DNA of 64,000 nt, taken from assembly GCF_024461735.1 (NCBI RefSeq), contig NZ_JANGAD010000006.1, forward strand, positions 163,739-227,738, given 5' to 3'. Numbering within the stretch: position 1 is the stretch's first letter; each line of letters starts with the position of its first letter. This DNA is from Anaerotignum propionicum (GTDB taxonomy: Bacteria; Bacillota; Clostridia; Lachnospirales; Anaerotignaceae). The translations under genes and the position numbers were made by a program. Below, piece after piece: positions 27,878 to 35,980 of this stretch. Below the pieces are notes generated by a model, which saw only the letters and a program-made list of their open reading frames with translations, did no database searches and was not told the origin of the DNA.

Positions 27878-28131
27878 TGAACATGGAAACGGTTCATTTT
27901 AAATTCAAAAATAAATTTTTACTCTCTACATTTATTTCTCTTCGGTGTATAACAAAATGCCACAACTTTACTATTGTAGTTGCTTTTTTGAATAATGAAA
28001 AATGATTATTATAAAACTGTGAAATTCAACAATAGGAAAGGCAATCCCCTCCAGTCAAACGATTAACCCGAATATTTCCGCTAATGAAGGCATAATTATA
28101 CTACGAATGTAAAGTAAATGGAGTGATATTT
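27878..28131. other. Intergenic region with divergent promoters
   Basis: AT-rich gap between the sigma gene and the DUF2935 gene. No boxes could be assigned with confidence. Confidence 0.4.
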
Positions 28132-29016
28132 ATGCTTTCAACTGAGGATTATATCCGGCTATCCATCCAGAATAATCTGTTTTGGATACGCATCATGAAG
28201 GAGCACGCCGTATTTATTGAAGCCACAATGCCACCTCCGGGTCGACAGTATGCAAATCAAGCTGGTAGATTCAAGCAAAATTACGACCGCTTAATGCGCC
28301 TAACGATCCGCTTGTCAAATGGAGTTATTCAGGCAGATGATCTTCATTCAGGACAATTTTATACCCAGTATACCATAGAGGCGGAACAACAGGCCCAAAT
28401 ATCCACCGGTATAAACATTGATACCAATCTAACACGAATGGAACAAAATATTGAACCGTACAACCCGAACTGTGCCGTAAACACATATATGGAGCAATCT
28501 ATCAGTGCATTGAACGAAAACCTCTTGAGTTTAACCAACTCCTTTGTACGGTTTAAAGCAGAGCTGTTGGAATTACGAACCACCTGCGGTCTGTTCACAA
28601 TGATGTATACAGCAGATATCGAACATGTCCTCCTTGAAGCACAGCGATACCAAAAAATATTAGTGGGTCTGCAAAATCGGGTGGATATGAACCCGGAAGA
28701 TGATATAAACTTTTGGACGCAGAACATGGTAGGTCATGCCAAGGTAATGCGGGGAGAGCTGGATCCCACCCAAGGGGTTTTTATCAATCAAGCAAATGCG
28801 TTTGCTAACACCTTTGATACGCTGGCCAATGAAGAAACAAGTGTATGTAATACTCCCACAGAGGGCACCTTGCTTGGGGAAACTGAGGATATAGCCGAAT
28901 TTAAAGCAATGATTACACAAGGCATTATCGATTGCAAGGTGCAAGCTATTATGCTGGCACTCTATACAGATCACCTTTTGAGAGAAGCAAATCATTTTAT
29001 TTGGCTTCTTAAATAA
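28132..29016 (+). CDS. DUF2935 protein
   Basis: 294 residues, all helical. NNLFWIRIMKEHAVFIEATMPP near the N-terminus, and a repeated pattern ending with LREANHFIWLL, match DUF2935, a four-helix-bundle family of spore-forming Firmicutes with a ferritin-like look. ATG at 28132 with GGAG upstream. No biochemical role is established. Confidence 0.85.
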   Translation: MLSTEDYIRLSIQNNLFWIRIMKEHAVFIEATMPPPGRQYANQAGRFKQNYDRLMRLTIRLSNGVIQADDLHSGQFYTQYTIEAEQQAQISTGINIDTNLTRMEQNIEPYNPNCAVNTYMEQSISALNENLLSLTNSFVRFKAELLELRTTCGLFTMMYTADIEHVLLEAQRYQKILVGLQNRVDMNPEDDINFWTQNMVGHAKVMRGELDPTQGVFINQANAFANTFDTLANEETSVCNTPTEGTLLGETEDIAEFKAMITQGIIDCKVQAIMLALYTDHLLREANHFIWLLK

Positions 29017-29108
29017 ATACACTGCTTATCTGATACATAAACTGCATACCTGTTCCTATAACATTGTGAATTCAAGCATAGTTTCTATAAAGCTGATGAA
29101 ATAGTAAA

Positions 29109-29150
29109 GTCAACATACGCTGTCTTAGTTCAGTGTGTGTTGACCTGTTT
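29109..29150 (+). terminator. Probable terminator after the DUF2935 gene
   Basis: GTCAACA (29109-29115) pairs with TGTTGAC (29138-29144), extended by TACGC/GTGTG, followed by CTGTTTTG. The 340 bases from here to 29491 show no further gene. Confidence 0.55.
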
Positions 29151-29491
29151 TGCTATCTATTAGATTAAATAACTTGATTCCCAAATAACACATTTGTGTT
29201 TTTTCTCAATGGGAAATTCCATTTTTGATTATTATAAAATATCTTGATACAAATAAACCCCTTCTTTTAAACTTTTCAATCATCCCTAGAGCTTTTGGAA
29301 CAGTAAACTAACCAGTTGTATTTCTCCCTCCCCCTCTTTTTTCAATAGATTCTTTTCATTATGAAATGCTGTTATATAATTAAATGGTTCTAAGCATTTT
29401 TATAAGATACTTCTGATAACTTTTCAATCTTTATACTTTCTTTATAAATATCCCTTATTCTTAATTTATCACAAGGAAAAGAGGGATTTAA

Positions 29492-30196
29492 ATGGAAAAT
29501 ATATTAACTACAGAAAACTTATGTAAAAATTTCAAAAAACAAAAAGCAAATGACAGTATATCCATTACCGTTAGAAAAAATAGTATTTATGGCTTACTTG
29601 GCCCCAATGGTGCAGGTAAATCCACATTTCTAAAAATGATAACAGGTATGGTGAACCCGTCGTCTGGCGAAATCTATTTTAACAATAAGCCATGGACTAG
29701 AAAAGACTTGGCGCATATTGGTGCTCTCATTGAATCCCCACCTATTTATGAGAACCTAACAGCATTTGAAAATCTCAAAGTAAGAGCCTTACTATATAAT
29801 TTACCGGATAGCAGAATAAAAGAGGTTCTTGAAATTGTTGAGCTTACAAAAACAGGTAAGAAAAAAGCAGGACAATTCTCAATGGGTATGAAACAAAGAC
29901 TGGGTATCGCTATGGCACTTTTAAATAATCCAACACTATTAATCCTTGATGAACCAACAAATGGACTAGACCCCATTGGAATTCAGGATTTAAGGGAACT
30001 TATTTTATCATTTCCCGAGAAAGGCATGACTGTTATTTTATCAAGCCATTTATTATCCGAAGTGGAGCAAATTGCAGATGATATTGGCATTATTGCAAAC
30101 GGAAAGCTGTGGTATCAGGATTCAATCCATAGTAATGAGGATTTGGAAAGTCTGTTTATGGAAGTAGTAAGAAAGTCAGGTGATTATAATGGTTAA
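29492..30196 (+). CDS. Lantibiotic-resistance ABC transporter, ATPase (CprA/LanF-like)
   Basis: 234 residues. Walker A GPNGAGKST is at about 39-47, the signature FSMGMKQRLG, Walker B LLILDEPTNGLD. The usual Q-loop is replaced by an E-loop (GALIESPPIYENLT), a feature reported for lantibiotic immunity ATPases. First gene of a five-gene cluster (ATPase, two permeases, response regulator, kinase) with the layout of C. difficile cprABC-cprRK, which exports or repels cationic antimicrobial peptides such as nisin. Whether the substrate is the same is inference. Confidence 0.9.
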   Translation: MENILTTENLCKNFKKQKANDSISITVRKNSIYGLLGPNGAGKSTFLKMITGMVNPSSGEIYFNNKPWTRKDLAHIGALIESPPIYENLTAFENLKVRALLYNLPDSRIKEVLEIVELTKTGKKKAGQFSMGMKQRLGIAMALLNNPTLLILDEPTNGLDPIGIQDLRELILSFPEKGMTVILSSHLLSEVEQIADDIGIIANGKLWYQDSIHSNEDLESLFMEVVRKSGDYNG

Positions 30197-30914
30197 TTAT
30201 TTGAAAGCAGAATTTCTAAAACAAAAGCACAGATTTAGTCTAAAATTACTATGGTTAAGTCCATTGGTTGCCGTGGCTCTTGTCATTGTTCTAATGGGTG
30301 GACGCTTTTTCGTAGAAGGCGCATTTAACTGGTGGTATACAATGATTTTACCGGGTACCCTTTCCATGATTATAGCCTTTACTATTTCGGCAGAAAAAAA
30401 GCATAATCATCATGGATTATTTTCTGTTTCCATCAACAAAAAAATGCTGTGGATTTCACAGCTAATTATGAATACAATCTTGCTTTTCAGTGCAAATCTA
30501 ATCTTTTTTATGGTGCTAACTATAGTCGGAATAGCCATCGGTATATCAATGCCAGTTCTGAATTGCTTCATAGCCAGTTTTGTTCTATTTCTAACCTTTG
30601 CATGGCAAATACCTCTGTTTATGTTTATCAGTGAAAAAATCGGTTCTTTTTTCTCAATTATGTTAAGTTTGCTTTGCAATATGGGATTTGGAATTTTTTT
30701 TGCACCAACAAGATTGTGGTTTGTTCCCTTTGCAATTCCTGGCAGATTAATGTGTCCTATTATCAAAGTTTTACCAAATGGCTTACCGCTGGAAGCAGGC
30801 AATCATTTAGGTGATACCTCAGTTATTTTAATGGGTATTATCATAACAGTGGCATTGTATTTACTTTTCTCGGTTATTACTACAGTATGGTTTCAACATA
30901 GGGAGGTAAAATAA
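30189..30914 (+). CDS. Lantibiotic-resistance ABC permease (LanE/MutE-like)
   Basis: 241 residues with about six membrane helices. MVNYLKAEFLKQKHRFSLKL at the start and EKIGSFFSIML later are typical of the LanE/MutE permease group. The ATG at 30189 follows AGGTGA and overlaps the ATPase stop by 8 bases. It would form the membrane channel with the next permease. Confidence 0.85.
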   Translation: MVNYLKAEFLKQKHRFSLKLLWLSPLVAVALVIVLMGGRFFVEGAFNWWYTMILPGTLSMIIAFTISAEKKHNHHGLFSVSINKKMLWISQLIMNTILLFSANLIFFMVLTIVGIAIGISMPVLNCFIASFVLFLTFAWQIPLFMFISEKIGSFFSIMLSLLCNMGFGIFFAPTRLWFVPFAIPGRLMCPIIKVLPNGLPLEAGNHLGDTSVILMGIIITVALYLLFSVITTVWFQHREVK

Positions 30915-31667
30915 ATGTGTTTTTATAACAATGTGAAATCAGATTTATATAAATTATGTCATTCTCCCCTGTTGCTCATTCATTTCATTGTGCCTGTGAT
31001 AGGGATTATATTGTTTGTTTGGTATTACTCCTTCTCCCCATGGAATGAAATTACCAAGGTATCAGCATATATACAAATACTATCTGTTGTTTTTCCTGTA
31101 TTAATTGGAATCATTACTTCTATCTTGGCGGAATCCGAACAAAAAGCAGGCGGTTTTCAAATGCTTCTTTCCACTGCAACCCCCAAATACGTTCCCCATA
31201 TCACGAAACTGCTTTGGCTTATTTTTTTTGGCTTATGTGCGTCGTTGTTTGCATTGGTTGGGTTTGGAATAGGCTTTAGCCTATTAGGATATACAACATT
31301 TCAACTTTTATTTTATTTCAAAACTGCGCTTCTCTTGTCCGTCAGCACGATACCTTTATATTTACTGCACTATACAATCAGCTTTATCGCAGGCAAAGGC
31401 TACAGTTTGGGGTTAGGGATTGTAGGCAGCCTTTTGTCCGCACTGCTTTTAACAGGGTTGGGAGATGACATTTGGACTTTTCTACCTTGGGGAATCTGTG
31501 CAAGAGTTTCTGAATTATTATTAATATCAAATTTGAGGAATATTGATTTTTTACAGTTTGATGGTATGATACAAGGTATAATATTTATTTTCATTTTCAC
31601 TTTTCTTTTTCTCATGGCTCTCCTTTTATTCACTCATAAATGGGAAGGTAGAAAATTAGAAGATTAA
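30915..31667 (+). CDS. Lantibiotic-resistance ABC permease (LanG/MutG-like)
   Basis: 250 residues and about six membrane helices. The N-terminal NVKSDLYKLCHSPLLLIHFI and mid-protein AESEQKAGGFQMLLST are typical of the LanG/MutG group. Starts directly after the stop of the previous permease, with GGGAGG upstream. Second membrane partner of the CprABC-like exporter. Confidence 0.85.
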   Translation: MCFYNNVKSDLYKLCHSPLLLIHFIVPVIGIILFVWYYSFSPWNEITKVSAYIQILSVVFPVLIGIITSILAESEQKAGGFQMLLSTATPKYVPHITKLLWLIFFGLCASLFALVGFGIGFSLLGYTTFQLLFYFKTALLLSVSTIPLYLLHYTISFIAGKGYSLGLGIVGSLLSALLLTGLGDDIWTFLPWGICARVSELLLISNLRNIDFLQFDGMIQGIIFIFIFTFLFLMALLLFTHKWEGRKLED

Positions 31668-31682
31668 AAGATAGGAGATTTT

Positions 31683-32342
31683 ATGGCTAATATTCTTGTT
31701 ATTGATGATGATATTGCAATATGTAAGCTAATCGAGACTGCACTCACAAGAGATGGACATGTTGTTTTAACGAAAAATTCTGCTTTTGAAGTTTCAGTAA
31801 ATGATTTTAAACAGATTGATTTAATTCTCTTGGATATTATGATGCCTCATCTTGATGGCATCACCTTTTGCAGAGAATACAGAAGTATAATTGATTGTCC
31901 AATATTATTTTTAACGGCCAAAACAATGGAGCAAGATATTATCCAAGGTTTCTCTGTGGGTGGTGATGATTATATCAAAAAGCCTTTTCGCATATCAGAG
32001 CTCAGGGCGAGAGTCAATGCACATATACGCAGAGAACATAGAGATAGACATCAGAGTTTAATTTTAAACGATTGTGTTTTTGATTTATCAGCGAAAACTG
32101 TAACCATTCAGAGCAACGTAATAAACTTAACCAAAAGTGAATATGAAATTTGTGAACTATTGGCAAGAAATAAAGGCCAGATTTTTTCCCTTGAAAATAT
32201 ATTAGAGAATGTATTTGGCTTCGATTCTGAAAGCGATATTTCGTCCATTCGTGTACACATTAAAAATATTCGCAGTAAATTTAATGATGTTGCAGAATGT
32301 CCCATTGAGACGGTCTGGGGGGTGGGCTATAAATGGAAATAA
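31683..32342 (+). CDS. OmpR-family response regulator (CprR/NsrR-like)
   Basis: 219 residues. Receiver domain with acidic pocket IDDD, phospho-acceptor Asp in LLDIMMPHLDG (about 55), Thr/Lys in LTAK and IKKPF. The C-terminal winged helix ends ETVWGVGYKWK. It would activate the transporter genes when the kinase senses an antimicrobial peptide. Overlaps the kinase gene by 10 bases. Confidence 0.92.
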   Translation: MANILVIDDDIAICKLIETALTRDGHVVLTKNSAFEVSVNDFKQIDLILLDIMMPHLDGITFCREYRSIIDCPILFLTAKTMEQDIIQGFSVGGDDYIKKPFRISELRARVNAHIRREHRDRHQSLILNDCVFDLSAKTVTIQSNVINLTKSEYEICELLARNKGQIFSLENILENVFGFDSESDISSIRVHIKNIRSKFNDVAECPIETVWGVGYKWK

Positions 32343-33697
32343 GAAAGAAAAAAACAATTTCCATATATAGATTATTTTTAGAACATTTGATTGGACTTTC
32401 CATCGCCACTATAGTGTTTATCCTGGCATTGATTGTCATTATTTCTGTTTCTTTTCAATCCGGTTTTATATTACCAGCGAATTATACGGATATAAAAATA
32501 AATCAATTAGAAGAAACTTTTGTTGAATCTTTTGATAAAAGCGCTTTACCCCCTTATTGCAGCTATGTTGTTATAAATGTAAATGGTGATGTTTCTGAAA
32601 GCAATATGACAGAAAGGGAATTGAAAAAAACAAAATCATATTTGTTAAGTGGCAACAAATCTTACTATGATTTTTACAAGGAAATATCACAATATAATGG
32701 CAATATCATTATTATTAAATATGATATTCTTGCCCATTTTAGGAATCCCCTGCTTCATAAAATGATTCCTTATCCCGAGCTGTTGATGTTATTTTTTCTT
32801 TTGGTATGTATCATATTGTTTGCAGTTATCGCAGCTGCAAAATTCAGCAAAAGGTTGAAACAAAATTTGAATTCTATTATCATTGCCACCGAAAAAATAG
32901 GAAATCAAGATTTGGATTTTGATATTATCCCCACTCAAATTCTTGAGTTTAATACTGTTTTAAATACCATTGAAGATTTAAAAGTTGCATTGGCTGCGTC
33001 ACTGAAAGAACAGTGGGATAAGGAGCAGCAAAAGAAATCACAACTTTCTGCATTGGCTCATGATATTAAAACACCCTTAACTGTAATTAAAGGCAATGCT
33101 GAATTATTAGCAGAAAGTGATTCTTCCAAAGAGGATAAAGAAATGATTTCTTTCATCCAGTCAAGCTCAGATACCATTGAAAAATATTTGGAGTTGCTGA
33201 TGAATGTTGTAAATAACCGTTCCATACACATTGATAAAAATATAATTTCTCTGACAGATTTCCTTCATGATGTTTCTACTGAGTCAGTCGCACTTTGCAA
33301 AACGAAGCGTTTAGCATTTATGTTAAACAATACTGTAAAATGCGATACCATATATGCAGACGGTGCATTGCTGAAAAGAGCTATTATAAATATTATTGAT
33401 AATGCTGTTCGCTATTCCCAAACCAACTCTGAAATTGATCTAACCGTTTCGGAAAATGGAGCGTATATCATGTTCTATATTGCTGATAAAGGAAGGGGCT
33501 TTTCAGAAGAAAGCTTAAAAAAGGCAACACAAGAATTTTTTACAGAAGACACCTCACGAACCAATCAGCACTATGGTTTAGGCCTGAGTTTCGCAAAAGC
33601 TGTAGCTGAAATTCACCAAGGAACCCTTGAATTAAAAAATCATATAGATACAGAAGGTGCAACTGTAGGTATAAAAATATCAAAAGTTCACTTTTAA
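32333..33697 (+). CDS. Sensor histidine kinase (CprK/NsrK-like)
   Basis: 454 residues. Two membrane helices at about 15-38 and 145-167 enclose an external segment of about 105 residues. HAMP-like linker, then H-box LSALAHDIKTPLTVIKGNAE with the phospho-accepting His, N-box INIIDNAVRYS, G-boxes DKGRGFS and GLGLSFAKAV. It is the sensing half of the antimicrobial peptide system on element 1. Confidence 0.9.
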   Translation: MEIRKKKTISIYRLFLEHLIGLSIATIVFILALIVIISVSFQSGFILPANYTDIKINQLEETFVESFDKSALPPYCSYVVINVNGDVSESNMTERELKKTKSYLLSGNKSYYDFYKEISQYNGNIIIIKYDILAHFRNPLLHKMIPYPELLMLFFLLVCIILFAVIAAAKFSKRLKQNLNSIIIATEKIGNQDLDFDIIPTQILEFNTVLNTIEDLKVALAASLKEQWDKEQQKKSQLSALAHDIKTPLTVIKGNAELLAESDSSKEDKEMISFIQSSSDTIEKYLELLMNVVNNRSIHIDKNIISLTDFLHDVSTESVALCKTKRLAFMLNNTVKCDTIYADGALLKRAIINIIDNAVRYSQTNSEIDLTVSENGAYIMFYIADKGRGFSEESLKKATQEFFTEDTSRTNQHYGLGLSFAKAVAEIHQGTLELKNHIDTEGATVGIKISKVHF

Positions 33698-33723
33698 TAT
33701 AAACTAAGCTATGTAAGAATAAA

Positions 33724-33763
33724 AGCCAATGTACTATAATCAGCGCATGGGCTTTTTTTGTGT
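33724..33763 (+). terminator. Terminator of the ABC/two-component cluster
   Basis: AAAAGCC..ATG pairs with CATGGGCTTTTTTT. It lies about 30 bases after the kinase stop. Confidence 0.7.
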
Positions 33764-33830
33764 GTCAAATAAACAAGCTAGAGAATCCAGCAAAAGAGAG
33801 GTTAATGCTCTAGGGGACACCCCCATTGAT

Positions 33831-34004
33831 TTAATTTGAATCATTTTTTTGGTGCTTCCCCTGAATCATATCAGTCAGTAATCGTCTTGCTGGTTCCGGC
33901 AGTTGATCTATGCTGGTTAAATAACCAGCTACACTATCTCTCACTTCGCCATTGGCCATAATATGTGTAATTTTCCCTTTCCCCTTTGTGCTTTGTTTCT
34001 TCAT
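33831..34004 (-). CDS. Small basic protein next to recombinase 1
   Basis: 57 residues, not obvious at first because it is short. The ATG at 34004 has a strong AGGAGGTG 6 bases before it. The protein starts MKKQSTKGKGKITHIMANGE and continues with a helix LPEPARRLLTDMIQG. It is divergent from the recombinase gene, 308 bases away. Small basic proteins beside serine recombinases can be recombination directionality factors, but that is inference; function is unknown. Confidence 0.55.
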   Translation of the reverse strand: MKKQSTKGKGKITHIMANGEVRDSVAGYLTSIDQLPEPARRLLTDMIQGKHQKNDSN

Positions 34005-34312
34005 GACAACACCTCCTGCTTATGCATATGAAACAAAAAAATTGTCCTATTCGTTCACATAAGAAAATAGATGTATTTCGCAATAAGCCAAAAACTTTCC
34101 ACAAAAGGCAATGTTGATAAAAGACAAAAGTTATTTCTATATTCATTAAACGTGTAATAAAGTTTTATATAGCCAATTCATTAACGCTGATAAATTACTA
34201 TTTATAAGATGTTTCTATCAGCGATTTTCCCCTGCTCCTGCTTATGAAACAAAAAAATCATTCCGGAGTGATGCAAAATAAATTGAAACGTTTGTTAAAA
34301 GGAGATATCCAC
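34005..34312. other. Leader region of recombinase 1
   Basis: About 308 AT-rich bases between the small divergent gene and the recombinase. A short frame on each strand lacks a ribosome site, so no further gene is called. Confidence 0.4.
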
Positions 34313-35716
34313 ATGCATGAAAAATATATGGTTTTTGGTTATGTCCGTGTTTCCACTGATAATCAGCTTGAGAATTATAGCATTGACCAGCAGATTGAGC
34401 GACTTACCGCATACTGCAAAGCAAAAGACTGGGTCTTGATAAAGATTTATACTGATGGTGGCTTCTCAGGGGGTAACACCAACCGCCCCGCTTTAAAACA
34501 AATGTTGGATGATATTAAAAAAATAGAAATAGATGCGGTAATTGTTTATAAGCTTGACCGTTTAAGCCGCAGTCAAAAAGATACCCTCATGCTAATAGAG
34601 GACGAGTTTCTCGCCAACAATGTAGATTTCGTATCCATTAACGAAAACTTTGATACCTCCACCCCTTTTGGGCGGGCAATGATTGGGATTTTATCGGTAT
34701 TTGCACAATTGGAAAAAGATCAGATTACAGAGAGATTTACAATGGGTAGAATCGGCCGCGGAAAAGCCGGTTACTTTCACGGCGGAGGAAATTCTCCCTA
34801 TGGATATGATTATGTAAACGGCGAATTGATGGTGAACGAATATCAGGCAATACAAATTAAGGAAATATATGATTTATTTATCTCAGGCAAAAGCATGAAT
34901 GCCATCACAAAAATCATGAAGGGTAAATATGAGAATCGAAACTGGACGGCGACAGCGGTTCGTAATGCTTTAAAAAACAGCATCTATATTGGCAAGGTAC
35001 AATTTAAAGGTATAGAATATGACGGAATACATCCTCCTATTGTTTCTTTAGAGCAATATAAAGAGGTGCAGCGTCTACTTTACTGCCAAGAAAGAGAAAA
35101 CAGAAAAACCACGGCACAGAAGTCTCCATTTCGTGGGGGATACCTTTTATCCAGCTTAATATACTGTTCTTTTTGCGGTGCAAGATATAGTGCAAACCAT
35201 GGCTATTACAAATGCTATTCTCGCTCCAAATCTTCCGAAAAATTTATTACTGACCCTAACTGCAAAAATGATAACTGGAAAATTGAAGAATTGGATCTCC
35301 TTGTTCTGGAAACCATTAGAGAGCTGGTGGAGAACAAGGAGATGATTCAGCAACTAACGTCTTCATTAAGACAAAATAATGAATATTTCATTGATACGAA
35401 AAAAATTCATTCCCGCTTGGAAAGCATAAACAAACAGCTAAGCAAGTTAATCGATTTGTATCAAATAGGAAGCCTACCCATTGATATATTAACAAGCAAA
35501 GTCGAGACCTTAGTTCAAGAAAAAAATGCCCTATTAAAAACATTGAACAACAAAGAGGACAAATCAGAAGTGATTTCTACTTTCATTGACTCTTTAATTA
35601 CTTTTGAAGCCCAGTTTGAAACCTTTGATTTGGATGCCAAAAGAATGCTGGTTGCTACCCTCATTGAGCGAATTGAAATTGATGGCAACAATGTGCAAAT
35701 CAAATGGAGATTATAA
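34313..35716 (+). CDS. Large serine recombinase of element 1
   Basis: 467 residues. The resolvase domain starts VFGYVRVSTDNQ with catalytic Ser14 and includes the DRLSRSQKD and FAQLEKDQITERF helices. A recombinase domain follows (NSPYGYDY, KNSIYIGKVQFKG), then a zinc ribbon with Cys285, 288, 301 and 317, and a coiled-coil segment at about 365-430. This architecture is that of phage-type large serine integrases such as those excising sigK and similar elements. The ATG at 34313 with AAAAGGAG is used. The gene ends 22 bases before attR, so it stays with the element when it excises. Confidence 0.95.
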   Translation: MHEKYMVFGYVRVSTDNQLENYSIDQQIERLTAYCKAKDWVLIKIYTDGGFSGGNTNRPALKQMLDDIKKIEIDAVIVYKLDRLSRSQKDTLMLIEDEFLANNVDFVSINENFDTSTPFGRAMIGILSVFAQLEKDQITERFTMGRIGRGKAGYFHGGGNSPYGYDYVNGELMVNEYQAIQIKEIYDLFISGKSMNAITKIMKGKYENRNWTATAVRNALKNSIYIGKVQFKGIEYDGIHPPIVSLEQYKEVQRLLYCQERENRKTTAQKSPFRGGYLLSSLIYCSFCGARYSANHGYYKCYSRSKSSEKFITDPNCKNDNWKIEELDLLVLETIRELVENKEMIQQLTSSLRQNNEYFIDTKKIHSRLESINKQLSKLIDLYQIGSLPIDILTSKVETLVQEKNALLKTLNNKEDKSEVISTFIDSLITFEAQFETFDLDAKRMLVATLIERIEIDGNNVQIKWRL

Positions 35717-35717
35717 T

Positions 35718-35756
35718 ACAAAACTATTTATACCATGTGTATGGGATTTGGATGTA
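35718..35756 (+). repeat. attR of element 1
   Basis: ACCATG-TG-TATGG at 35732-35744, core TG at 35738-35739. The left arm TATACCATG belongs to the element. The right arm (TATGGGATTTGG) is feoB. One base beyond the core differs between attL (C) and attR (T), exactly as a TG crossover predicts. Confidence 0.85.
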
Positions 35757-35853
35757 ATGCCGCAGGCATTGTTGGCTGTCGCATCATTGACTCGCCAAGA
35801 GAGCGTTTGCTGGCGATAATTACTAACAATTTTGTTCCCTGCAACGGTAGATT
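35740..35853 (+). CDS. feoB: FeoB segment 2 of 3 (37 codons between two elements)
   Basis: Encodes [20 protein letters not shown] and then [17 protein letters not shown], the first conserved FeoB pore-region block. The reading frame is open from the TG core of element 1 to the TT core of element 2 and joins both neighbours in frame. On its own it has no ribosome site, and the run-on frame ends at 35923 in element 2. Confidence 0.93.
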
Positions 35854-35878
35854 GCCACAACCACACAAAGGGAAAGAA
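35835..35878 (+). repeat. attL of element 2
   Basis: AACGGTAGA-TT-GCCACAACC around the core TT at 35852-35853. The left arm is feoB; the right arm GCCACAACCACACAAAGGG belongs to the element and mirrors its other end. Confidence 0.8.
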
Positions 35879-35980
35879 AGTATTCCAATAATCTCTAATT
35901 TGCCAGATTATAAAAATAACTAGAATCAGTTTATACATAAACATTTCTCATTTTAATTCATTGTCTCAATGGTTTTTGCA

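Larger units (their letters stand above)
22571..35739 (+). mobile_element. feoB-interrupting element 1 (13,169 bp, serine recombinase)
   Basis: Bounded by attL (core 22569-22570) and attR (core 35738-35739). Its removal with one TG copy fuses feoB segments 1 and 2 in frame. The circular junction would read TATACCATG-TG-CATGGTATA, a perfect dyad around TG; further outward, 15 of 20 arm positions are symmetric. The recombinase gene ends 22 bases before the right core. Cargo: small hypothetical, VOC protein, amidase-like protein, membrane protein, SLH protein, ECF sigma/anti-sigma, DUF2935 protein, lantibiotic-resistance-type ABC transporter with two-component system, and a small basic protein. 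No phage or conjugation genes seen. Confidence 0.85.

Noticed and set aside
33934..34146. 70-residue minus-strand frame near recombinase 1
   Set aside because: It has no ribosome site and overlaps the better-supported 57-residue gene.
35735..35923. Independent 62-residue gene at the start of element 2
   Set aside because: It is FeoB segment 2 running on into element 2; the last third has no homology to FeoB.
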